From Nereocystis luetkeana (lineage: Eukaryota; Sar; Phaeophyceae; Laminariales; Laminariaceae): a stretch of DNA of 64,000 bases. Position 1 is the stretch's first letter. Every line of letters starts with the position of its first letter. Where the stretch lies: assembly GCA_031213475.1 (NCBI GenBank), contig JARUPZ010000002.1, forward strand, positions 5,775,049-5,839,048, in the 5' to 3' direction. A program made the position numbers and the translations under genes. Positions 43,101 through 64,000 of this stretch are shown here, one piece after another. The notes beneath the pieces are model-generated. The model had not been told where the DNA came from and did not search any database. It saw only the letters and a program-made list of their open reading frames with translations.

Positions 43101-46100
43101 CATGTAAACTGTGGACAAAAGGGGTTTCCGACCTATGATGTATGATGATATGCTTAAATTCCGCCGAACGCTTGCCTGCCTCAGCAGAAAGTCGCGCTCG
43201 TGTGTGATGGACGCCACGACAGTCACGCGCTCTGCCCCTTCCACTTCAACCCGTTCCTCCAGCTTTGCTTTCTCAGCCTCAGTCCGGGTAACCCGTCGGC
43301 GTAGTTCCTCTGACTCAAAATCTCCTTTTTTGCTTCGCGCCAGCACCTTTTGAGCGGGGGTGTTGGGAACAGCGCGAATATTTCAGCAGCTGTCGTTCTC
43401 GGCGAGCGGGCGCGAGAATGATGGAATCAGTTGCCCTCGAGGTTATTGGCACAACTGACGTAGCTTGTGAGTAACCTTGCCAAACAGCTGTGTGTACGTT
43501 TCAAGCGTATTCGTACTATTAATAATGTAACCGACACAGACAAAATGGCAGCACAGAGAACTTAGCGGTCGCCGACAATCCGAGTTATTTCTCCCAACCT
43601 ACAGCCGTGTGCCAGTGACCATGAATGCGGGGGGAAACGAGCACGGCAGAAGGAGGTAAGCGCGTCGCACCTGCTTGAAATTGCGCTCCAGGGCGTCATA
43701 CTTGGTGGCCCAGGTGTTTTTTTCATCCTTGGCCTCGCCAGTGTTTTTCCTCAAGGCAGCGATCTCGCACTTAAGCACGTTCAACTCTGCCTCACGCTCC
43801 TGTATTGCCATCGATCCGACGCATGCAAGGCCGATTCGATGGAGTGAGCAGAAGGATACAAGGAAACATGGTGCGCATGCAAGCCATTCGTGAGAACATC
43901 GTCAGCACAACGCCACGTCACACTATAATTTTACAAAAAATCAGGACCAATGCAATACCCTTTCTCCTGCTTCGAAGGGCCTTCGATACCTACGGATAAA
44001 CTACGAGCTATCAGATGGAAATAGTGCTTGGCACGTCGCACGATCCTGGTATCTACATTGGTGTGCAATTTGTTGGAGGAGCTCACGTTAGCGGTGCGAT
44101 CAACGGACGCAAGTTGACTTTCGAGATCTCGGGCCATCTCCCTCGTTTCTTTTCGCCGGGCGTTCTGCAACTCTAGCTCCGCCTGCTTCCGCTCCCTAAC
44201 AACGCGTCAAGAGAAAAACGAAGCAAGACACGCAAAAAAAAAATGCGGGCACGTCAGCCGAGCTTTCGTGCTTGCCGCTGTACACTAGTTAGAAGATGTA
44301 CACTAGTTAGAAGATGTAAAATTTGAAATGTCATCTGTTTGCATCAAAAGCCATGGGGAACACGACAAAAAGAGAAAATGGCATCACATTCCCCCAGTTC
44401 ATAACGCAAAACAAACCAGGAGAGTGGAAATTCTGCCCGAATACATTTTGTTTGTTTGTTTGTTTGAATTTGGTTTTAGTGCACCCCCCCTGTCTAGGTT
44501 TCCCAAATACTTCGAAGTACGTAGTAGAGGGACATTAGACCTTGTTTTTCGTGCTCCCCTGAGCCACCTACCATTTCTACAACTCCATTTAACATTCAAC
44601 ACTCAACATGTGAATCTCTCCCAAAGATGCGCATGCCTTGCGCATGATATAGTGGATAGCAGTGATTATCCGTAGATCAAGTCTCCAGCTGCCACTGACC
44701 TGTCCTTCATCAAATCTTTCACCCTCGCCTCAAGCCTTTCCACCTCCTTTTTTCCTTCTCGTCGTGCCGCTTCCTGACCTTCCGTCAGACCAACTTGTAA
44801 CTGCCGTAGCTGCGCTTCGAGCGCATGCCGGTCCTCCTTCTCAACACTTGCCTGAAAACATAATTAACCCAACGATAAGGACGATAAGCGCACGGACGCC
44901 AGGCCGAGTTCAACAGAATGTACAAGGCGAACCTCTTCCGCGATTGACGGCCTTCACCACCAAACAGCTAGCGCAAGGCTCCTGCGCGTTGTCGTTGCGG
45001 TGAAACTGCCGCTATCAAAATTGCACCTGTTCTCTCAAAGCAGCCGCCTCTGTTCTTAAGCTGTCCACCGTTTGGCGGGTCTTGTAGAGTTCTTGCTCGA
45101 AGACGTGGCTGCGTTCTGCGGTCCTCTGGTGTGCGGCATTGGACTCTTGAAATCCCATCCGGGCTGACCTCACCTCGTCGCTGGAGAAAAAGAGCGGTGC
45201 GTCAAGTATAAGCCAAATCCCCACAACAGAAGGTGCGGACGGGATCAGATCGGCAGCACCAAAAGAACAGTTACAAACCCTGACGCGGTTGAGGCTTAGC
45301 CCTCTGGTGAAATAATGTACCCCTGGTACAATACTAACCGAAACATAGGCCACGAAATAGGAGATTCCCATTTTTCCAAAAGGCTACGTACGTACCAGTA
45401 CAGCCGTATTGATAAAGTCTAGGGCTGCGACGATCTTCAACGAAAGCCATCTCCCACCCACGACATCAAGGGCACGTACGGACACGGCAGGCGAAAGTTA
45501 CCTCAGAGATGCCAGCTGAGCCGCCTGTTGTCGCGTCGTACCCTTCTCCGTCGCGAGCATTTCATGCAACTGCTGCGCCTCAGATCGAGTTTTCCCCAAA
45601 GCGCTCTCAAGCTCTGACGCTGTGCGCTTCGCTCGAGACAGTTGTTCTTCTCGCGCCGTCATCAAGGCCTTTGCGCCTGCAGTCTTACACGCGTGCACTG
45701 CCTGCCCCCCAGGAATTCTCCCACCCGAAACAACACCCTCAGATGGCTCCTGCGCCGCCACATCCAGCTTTTCAACCTCGCTTGCCGTGTCTTCCCCCTG
45801 ACTTTCAGAAACCTGCGCTTCGTGTTGCGACGCGCTGCTGTCGTCAGCGGTGGTGGCTTCTGCAGCACCAACACCGTTGGAGTACGCCGTTTCTACTGCA
45901 AGCAGTCCTTGCAGGGCAATATCAGCTGAGGGCGTGTTTCCTGCTTCGCCATCTCCCGACAGCATCGAGCTTGAAGTTACTCCGCATTCGTCGACGTGAT
46001 CGTAAGGCTGAACTGCCTACTCGGTGTTCATACGGGGCGTGGTATCAGCATGGGCGGATGGGCACATGTGTCAAGCGAGCCACGCACGAGCTATAAGGTA

Positions 46101-47290
46101 CTGGTAATAAAGTCCAGGTATATACTGCCGTATTGCACGGATCTGCTGTGTATCAAGCCCCACCGTTTAGCGCGCCGCAGGAACAGACAGCACTCGCCAA
46201 CGTTGTCCCAGCCGTTTCTTTCGTTCTGTCACATCAAGTCGGTATATTAAAGTTCTCGTCTTGAATTATGCACACATTTCAATGTACAGAACGCAGTTAT
46301 TGCGACCGATTTTATACCCAACAAACTCAACGCGAACTGTCCTGAATGCTCTATGTTCACTCGTCTACGTACTGCTCCCGTAGATATTATCCGCGGTACT
46401 GCTATTCCCCTGGTATCGTAGTATCGTGGTGCACTCTCAGCTGGTGATAACGGCTCCCGGCGTATGAATATGTAGTTTTCCACGGATACGGTCGAGGAGG
46501 GATTTGCCAGAAGTCAAGTAAAGTAGAATAACATGTACCAGGTATGGTATATACCCTGGTACCTGTGGTACCGCTGTACCGGGAAGTACAAAATACGACA
46601 CCACACGGCGGACAAAAATTGTGATACACTTGCAGTTAAACCCCTCACCCGCACCGTCTTGTCAGAGACGATCTCTTCGACTTCTTCTGCCGCTGCTGGA
46701 GAATCTCCGCATGTTGGTCTGGCCCCCAAACGACCACTCTCTGTGGCAATAGCTGCACGGTGCTCGTGCGTTTCTCCCCTTTTGTGCACCACCTGCCTAA
46801 ACACTCTCTCCGCAGCTTCTTGCCCAAACCTCAATTTACCATGTGCTTGGTCCCATTCTGTAGCATTATCAGCACCAGCACACTTCTCGCCTTCTACAGC
46901 CGCGAGTGCAGCCGGCGGGCTCTCCGCACGACGAGCGTTATGTCCTGCTACCACAGCAGTAGCAGTAGTAGCATCGGAAAAGGTACGTTGCCCCGACATC
47001 GGATTGGGCTCGGGATTCGCTTCGATTTCGTGTTGAGGGGCGCCCTTCCGCACCTGTGAGTCCACGTGCACCCCCTGTCCGGGAAATCTTAGCCCGCTGT
47101 CCTTGACGGCGGATGGTTGGATCTCTGGAGGAGCCTCGGAAGGCTGCTCGGGCACAGGCGCCAGGGGCGAGGCACCCACTTCATCAGGTCCGATGCCGCT
47201 TTTGCTCGCTTCCTCCTCTTCCTGCTGCTGCAGTGCGTCCAGGCTAAACCTCTTGAACCCCTCCGTGAACTGGTCGAACCCACTGAACAT
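40117..47290 (-). CDS. GRIP-domain golgin (coiled-coil Golgi tether)
   Basis: Fourteen exons, 5' to 3': 47290-46649, 46016-45502, 45180-45027, 44851-44700, 44195-44087, 43799-43671, 43346-43176, 42792-42610, 42419-42321, 42007-41870, 41748-41617, 41362-41055, 40741-40626, 40412-40117. Phases agree throughout; 1,047 residues. The N-terminus (MFSGFDQFTEGFKRFSLDA) is followed by an acidic, low-complexity region and then several hundred residues rich in E, R, Q, A and L with heptad spacing, a coiled coil. Residues about 951-1000 form a GRIP domain (AINLEYLKNCVVG, LLPVITTILKLSREEAD), which in known golgins binds Arl1-GTP at the trans-Golgi. A Pro run and Gly/Ser stretch end the protein. The exon 7 donor is GC (CAG|GCAAGC). 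Members tether vesicles; which golgin it matches is not clear. It is divergent from the ArgRS gene. Confidence 0.9.
44282..44317. repeat. Perfect 18-bp tandem duplication
   Basis: TGTACACTAGTTAGAAGA occurs twice in direct succession inside an intron of the golgin gene, suggesting recent slippage. Confidence 0.85.
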
Positions 47291-47655
47291 GCTGCTTTCC
47301 GTTTCGAAGCGTGCTGCTCCGATGCGCTGGTGCTGCAAACAACACACCACACCGCAGAGCAGCGGCGTGTCCCGAACGTGTATGATTCCACCCTGATTGC
47401 CACCGCCTCGCACGCAGTTGAACTCTTTCAAATTTATGCGCTGTTACGTGCCGGGGTAACACACAACCAACCAAACGTTCTTTGTGTTATTAGTGATTGC
47501 AAACCTGCTAGACCAGAAGCTGTAAAACACCACCCCGGTGGGCTTGCGGAGCGTGTGCAGCTCTTCATAGAGTGCAGATAACCTCGGGCACGAGAGGAGC
47601 CCAGTCTTCAATATACTCCATTCTCTGCAACTCTGCGCTTGCCTGTTTTTCTCTG
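47291..47655. promoter_or_regulatory. Divergent promoter region (golgin / ArgRS)
   Basis: The 365 bp between the two start codons must carry the 5' untranslated regions and promoters of both genes. No TATA box or named element is clear by eye. Confidence 0.5.
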
Positions 47656-58923
<11,268 letters not shown>

Positions 58924-60065
58924 TCACCGATACCTCCTGTTGACTTGCTTGCTCGCTTCAAAAGCCACGCGAAGGCACGGCCCAGCAGAGTTGACTGCTG
59001 GCCTTGGCCTGACGTGGGCGCGGGGGTCCCATGCAGTAGAGAGGTACAACTGCTCGTGTTTCCTGTGAGTTTGTGTTTTTCCCTTACGGCGTCGGAGATG
59101 TTTTCCTTAGCTGCATGACGTTCCGGGTGAAGCAAGGGATTTTTTTTTGTGGAAGGAAATAGGCGTGGGTGTATCGCGATGATGTATCCCAGGTAAATAC
59201 TGTACCTAGGGTAGTAAGTAATGTCAAGCAATCGATCGACCCACGAAAAGGCAGGCGTGATCTGATATTCCTCCGGAGTAATTTTTCTACCCACGAGGTT
59301 TGAAGAAACTGGACCAAGCTGCTCGCCTGGCCAGGCGTATACGAAAGAGTTATAATGAATTGCGCGGGAATCACACGTAGCAATATTAGCAGTGGGCGTA
59401 CCAGGTCTGTTTTTCATCCCACAATGTGTGGCTTAAACTTCAGTGTTCACTCATGAATAGCTGCAGAAAGAAGATAAAAAATCCCCAGATGAACCAAACA
59501 AGGAAGCGTATTGCACCAGTCTACTCGTACTGTATCTGCTTTCGTGGCTTAACTTCGAGTTACGCACTGTTGGTTTTTCTCTGACTTTTTCGTTCAGTTT
59601 CACACGCTCTCGTCTCCCCTCTTAAGCCTCGAATCCTATAAGCCGATTCCAGGCGCCACCGTCCTGTTTTTTTTGCCTCTTGGCGATCTAGCACCTGGAG
59701 TGAAAACCCCAGCGCGAGGCAGCGAACTTAGTGGTCACCGAACCTTTTTTTACCTTTCATGCAACAGCCGCTCCCTCACTACACTCAGTCCCTTGTCTGT
59801 CATGGATCCTCCGCCCCTTCCCTCCACTACGCTCGCTGCCAGGTAGTTGATGAAGGTGCTGCCTTCAATCCTGAGACGTCCTAACCTTGCCATCGCCAAG
59901 GTGGCTCTTAATAGATACAAGCAGATACTATAGACAGTTGTTTGTGGCTCCGCCCGCCGAAGGACACTTGCTTGTTGCGCCGATCGAGCGTAGTGTTGGC
60001 GCTGCGCGCCATGGAATTACCGACAGCTGAACGTCATCGATCTTCACACACAATGCCATGCAATA

Positions 60066-60195
60066 CCCCCCCCCCCCCCCCCCCCGCGCGATGGTCATAC
60101 GACTACGGCCATGCATGAGATCGAGTACATATCTCCTATCGAGTACACCCCCCCCCCCGCGCGATGATAAGGAGTACCCCCCCCCCCCCCCCCCC
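60066..60195 (+). repeat. Poly-C cassettes
   Basis: Three C runs of about 20, 11 and 19 bases lie at 60066-60085, 60148-60158 and 60177-60195. The first two are followed by GCGCGATG, and the last two are preceded by GAGTAC. The arrangement looks like a diverged tandem unit, GAGTAC-Cn-GCGCGATG. Confidence 0.8.
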
Positions 60196-60971
60196 ACAAT
60201 CCATACTCGATACCTGGTACCAGATGTCGCATATACACTACATAGGATGCTTCAACATATATATATATATACTTCCATACCTTGGACATTTTTAAAGTTA
60301 TGCTGTCTGTGCACATACGAACTTATACACACGTCTCACTTTAGTACATCACTACTAATGTAGTACCCACATCTATCTGCTGAAGAAGGGGACGTAGTGT
60401 AGATACACATCTCCTCCGTGCCCAGTGTGCAAAAAAGCTGGATAGAGACAAACAACAACCGGGCGTGAGCCGTTGAGCCTAGCTCGGGGAAGAATGTGGC
60501 CTCTACGAACCTTGAGCCACGACGACGGCGGCAGTGCCATTCACACGAACAGGACACGTACGTGGTCGAAAAAAAGCGTCCCTCAACCAGTCCATTGCAG
60601 ACACTGCACATGCAGCCCTGGTGGAGCCCCCCGTGCCTCTCTCAGTCGGCATTGTGCCCGCCAAAAGCGACCGTCACCAATTCTCCCACCATAAAATCGA
60701 TGTGCTCCAGTAGTGCCCGGCTGTGCCTGCTTCACGGAGAGTGGTGGTGGTGGGGTTGTTGTCGTCGCACAGGACGCCGGGCAAAACGCAGACTGATGGG
60801 CTCCGCCTTGACACGTACCAGGGTATATATAGTGCATCGTAGCACGGCAGATGGAAAACTCCCATATTATTATTATTAGGCTTGCTATCCGACAACGTGC
60901 ATGCAGCACGAGCTTTTTTCACGTTGATCAATCAAAACATTCCTGAAAGAAGAAATCTCCATACTTCCTAG

Positions 60972-61566
60972 ATTCTTTGTCGGAGAGCATTTTTTTGTTC
61001 CAGAATTTCCAAAGTTGGAAATAATTGGCGATATGTATCAAGATACGGACGGAGGCGTTCTGTCATTATTCGTGAAATTCCCCAGAAGAAGCGAAAATTC
61101 AGGAAAGTTTTCACATATATATATATACAAACCTGGGCGTCCGTGAAAAAGAGAAAACGACACACCACAACCCCAAAGGTCGGAATGGAAAACCGATGCA
61201 AAACTGTTCGTTGTAACCACGTCGCGATGAAGTAAGAAAGAGGACATTTTCTTCATTTTTTTTTTTTTTCACTTGGTTCTATTGATATAGCGCCCCGCCC
61301 TCCTTTCTATCCACCACTATTATGTAAGCGAAAAAAAAAACTGCGACGCAGGAAAATCTGGCAGATTTTATGAAAAAAAAGAAACAAAAAGCACGTCGTC
61401 AGCTGTGACTCCAACCGATCTCGATACTCTACTTTGCAATATGCGAGAACCGTTCGCGCGTTCTCCATTATTTTACAAGAAACTAAAAGAGTACGTCTCC
61501 AGTATTTAAAAAAATTGCGAGAAAAAAAATGGAAACTATCAAGGGGAAAAACTCTCCGATAAGAAT
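60972..61566 (+). mobile_element. MITE-like element, copy 2, with internal hairpin repeat
   Basis: The left end ATTCTTTGTCGGAGAGC is matched by the inverted right end CTCTCCGATAAGAAT. The left interior is close to the element at 20648 (GGAAATAATTGG, GATATGTATC, GTGAAATTCCCCAGAAG). It is about 360 bp longer, mainly because of inserted sequence that includes hairpin-repeat copy d. The 9-mer CTAGATTCT occurs just outside or at both ends (60968-60976 and 61573-61581), a possible target duplication. Confidence 0.62.
61391..61450 (+). repeat. Dispersed hairpin repeat, copy d
   Basis: CGTCAGCTGTGACTCCAACC, GATCTCGATACTC and TACTTTGCAA are diverged versions of the words in copies a-c. It lies inside MITE-like copy 2, so one family has inserted into or is part of the other. 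Confidence 0.6.
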
Positions 61567-62724
61567 TAATATCTAGATTCTGAATCTATCTGGTGACGCA
61601 ATTTACCTGATACAAGTACGTACGTACGTCGTTTACGTTGCGATAATGGCTCCTCTCCGGCACCTGCTCCACCCTCACGCACATAATACCTGGTATACTT
61701 TTCATAACACATAATATACCTACCTGGTACCGGTACCCTGCGATACTAGGTACTTCAAATTGAATGTGCTTCTCATGTCTGATGTCAGATCATCATGATG
61801 ATTTTTTATCATGAAAAAATTGAAAACTTTTAAAAGTTTAGTTGCAATATATTTTTCACGTGAATATATCCATCCCTGCATGTGCACTACTGCTGTAATT
61901 TCATTTACCTACTTGCATGGAGACAAATAAAAGAGGATCCACGAAGAAACAAAACAGGGAGGGAGGAAGGAGAAAGAGGGAAAAAGGGAAAGTCGCAAGT
62001 CTGCCATGTACTGTTAACTTAATGTTAAACTGCTGTGTGCTGCTGCTCTGTCTAGCCACCTAGCCACACACGCCACGGCGTTCATGAACAAATTTTTCAG
62101 ATTTTCAAAAAAACACATCCAAACTGGTCATCTGAGGCTTCTGATGGCCACGACGCGGCCCCGGGCTATTCGTCAGTCCTTCAAAAAAAGAGGGCAGCCT
62201 GGCAGCCTGGCAGGTTGACCCGATCTATCCATATAAAATCCGGCATATTGGAGACTGGTTGTTAGCAACGTCCCTACTGACGTTTTTTGTAACGACCATT
62301 CAAAATAGCCTCAATTGGGCTCCATTGGCCTCGACATCAAGGACACATTAAGACGGCGTGGGCGACCTCTCCCACAACAACCAGGCACACCCGCGAACAT
62401 CACAAGAGCCAGTCCGACGGGAGCAGCTTGAAATCCAAAACGGAGAGATTGCTCTCGCCTACCCTTTAGGTGAGCACCCCTGCCTGTGGGCTGGCCCCTC
62501 GTCGCCGACTCGGGACACGGACGATACTTTTGAGGTTTTATCCTAGCGGGGCTTCGCACCGACTGCCCCGCGGCTGGTCCACCACTCTTCTGTTCTACTG
62601 CTTCGCCGAAAAATTTACCCTGCTTGGCCGCGCGCCGACCAGCGGAAACCCAGGGTCGTACCAGGTCCACGACAGACATACCGCTGCTTGTCTCTCTCTC
62701 GGCCGTTGACGCGCGCTACCAGGT

Positions 62725-64000
62725 ATGGATGTGGAGAAGTTGGCGGGGTGTGTGGACAGATTGAACCTAGGTGACGCCCCGGAAGCAGGAGCACTGGCAG
62801 CTGCTGTTGCTTCCGCTGCCGTGGGTGCCACATCTTCGCCTGCTTCAGAACCAGGATTTTCGAAGGCGGCTGATGACAACCCTTCCTCCAATCAGGGCGG
62901 AACGCAGATGGACTCGCTTCGTGGAGGCCGGCAACCCCCTGGTGCTCCCGGCTCGGTCGCTCACGATAAGGACAACGACGTGGAAGGAAAGCTCTTCATA
63001 GGCGGGATATCGTGGCAAACAACCGAAGAGGGCCTCAGGTATGTTGTTGGTGGTGTGTAGGACGAGTTGAGGCTGTGGTCGGCATGATGATCGGCCAGCG
63101 ACGAGCCGAGAGCGGCGCGCAGAGACCGCGTAGTCCCGATAGATAGCGAATGCGCGCGCGGGTAAAGGAAGGCCTAACGCGCCTGGTGCTCGGCAAAACC
63201 AAGGGAGCCAAATTAATTCGCCGTCGGTGTTTTTCGTTGCCCACGGCAGTAGCAGCAGCAGCAGCAGCAGCCACCAGAGTTCGTATGATACTCATCGTAG
63301 CCCTAGAATGTAAAACCTGTACGTAGAGCCAACGATACCCAATAATAATATCGTTTTGCGCATTTTGTTCGTAGTTTCACCAGCAAAAAGTACGCGGAAC
63401 GTGATACCCCACCAACGTTGTGCTCGCCCGCGGGTTTGTCTCTGTCGATTGTGCTCTCTTCGTAGAAAATATTTTGGCAAGTATGGCACACTGGCGGATA
63501 TCGCCCTCATGAAGGACAAGTACACAGGACACCCTAGGGGCTTCGGTTTCATTAAGTTCGAGGATGTAACAGGTGAGAGTGAGAATGCTTCGTGCTCCGT
63601 GTCATGTTGTCGCGATCCCCGATTCTTGTACGAGCACTCTCGTATTCTCTTCTTGCTCATAATGTGTCGCACGAGGGAGCAGAAGGGCAGACTGACGTAC
63701 ATTCCAACGGGCTCTTCGCAAACAATGTGTAGCAACCAGCAGCTTGGTTGGTTCCGGTGCACCCAGTACTAGGTGCCGGTGCACCCAGTACTAGGTGCCG
63801 GTGCTGCGAGTAGCGTGCTACAGCAGTAGTTTCCAACAGAAGAACACTGCTTGCTGTTTTGGGTACAACGCGTATTCCATCGTTCGTTGTCACAGCAGAG
63901 TTGAACACTCGTGGTATTATATCTGCTCATATTATTTCTTTTTTGCCCAAAGGGTTGGGCGAATGTTTTCATCACGAGTATAACGTAATACAACAAATGT
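62725..64000 (+). CDS. RRM RNA-binding protein, hnRNP/Musashi-DAZAP1-like (3' partial)
   Basis: Exons 62725-63038 and 63466-63572 join in phase (2 then 1) and the gene runs off the right edge, with the next exon not identified before 64000. The ATG at 62725 opens about 90 residues of Ala/Ser/Gly-rich sequence (MDVEKLAGCVDRLNLGDAPE at the start). An RRM follows from about residue 90: RNP2 KLFIGGISWQTTEEGLR, then RKYFGKYGTLADIALMKD and RNP1 HPRGFGFIKFEDV. This RRM style is typical of hnRNP A/B, Musashi and DAZAP1 proteins, which bind single-stranded RNA in splicing, transport or translation control. A second RRM, usual in that group, would lie outside the window. Confidence 0.85.
63247..63270 (+). 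repeat. CAG trinucleotide run in an intron
   Basis: About seven AGC/CAG units in intron 1 of the RRM-protein gene. Noncoding in the model given. Confidence 0.85.
63754..63804 (+). repeat. 22-bp tandem duplication
   Basis: CCGGTGCACCCAGTACTAGG plus TG is present twice (63754-63775, 63776-63797), with the first seven bases repeated once more. It lies in an intron or gap of the RRM-protein gene and looks recent because the units are identical. Confidence 0.85.

Larger units (their letters stand above)
58924..62724. other. Intergenic gap with simple repeats and an inverted-repeat element
   Basis: Between the ArgRS stop and the RRM-protein start. It contains poly-C cassettes (60066-60195), AT microsatellites near 60257 and 61116, and a MITE-like element (60972-61566). 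The minus-strand open frame 59417-58920 (165 codons) overlaps the end of ArgRS, lacks a known domain and is not called. GC-poor, purine-rich sequence precedes the RRM gene near 61920-62000. Confidence 0.6.

Noticed and set aside
45509-46096. A plus-strand gene of about 195 codons
   Set aside because: It is the antisense shadow of golgin exon 2, which fits a 14-exon phase-consistent model ending in a GRIP domain.

Overview
The window is nuclear DNA of an intron-dense microbial eukaryote, most likely a photosynthetic stramenopile (heterokont alga). Genes are split into short exons (about 60-300 bp) by introns with GT/AG and occasionally GC/AG borders. The thioredoxin precursor at 21-24 kb starts with a signal peptide followed by a Phe-containing transit-like stretch, the style used to enter complex (secondary) plastids. 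No prokaryotic features such as operons or Shine-Dalgarno sites were seen.

Layout from left to right: (1) the 3' part of a WD40-repeat protein gene on + (1-4769); (2) a gene on - (12050-5862) for a meiotic-clade AAA ATPase; (3) a 13-exon malic enzyme gene on + (12208-19229) that starts 157 bp from the AAA gene, head to head; (4) a repeat-filled gap (19230-21441) with a SINE-like copy, a tandem array and a small inverted-repeat element; (5) a plastid-targeted thioredoxin on - (24184-21442); (6) a 16-kb accessory island (24.2-40.1 kb) holding a degraded Ty1/copia fragment, palindromic clusters of tRNA-like modules, GC-rich minisatellite repeats and a degraded Ty3/gypsy element with chromodomain-like tail; (7) a 14-exon GRIP-domain golgin on - (47290-40117); (8) a 16-exon arginyl-tRNA synthetase on + (47656-58923), head to head with the golgin and carrying WHEP and GST-like domains in front of the synthetase; (9) a repeat-rich gap with poly-C cassettes and a second inverted-repeat element; (10) the 5' part of an RRM RNA-binding protein gene on + (62725 to the window end).

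The host genes are housekeeping genes of unrelated pathways (carbon metabolism, redox, Golgi trafficking, translation, RNA binding), arranged as alternating divergent and convergent pairs rather than as a functional cluster. The least ordinary items are the WHEP-GST-ArgRS architecture, the fold-back tRNA-like repeat clusters, a three-copy SINE-like family with a conserved 3' tail, a dispersed hairpin repeat, and the over-abundant short palindromes TACCTGGTA/TACCAGGTA and TATTAATA. Exon models were built by hand from reading frame, splice signals and phase; the phases of each complete model are consistent, but no transcript or database search was available.
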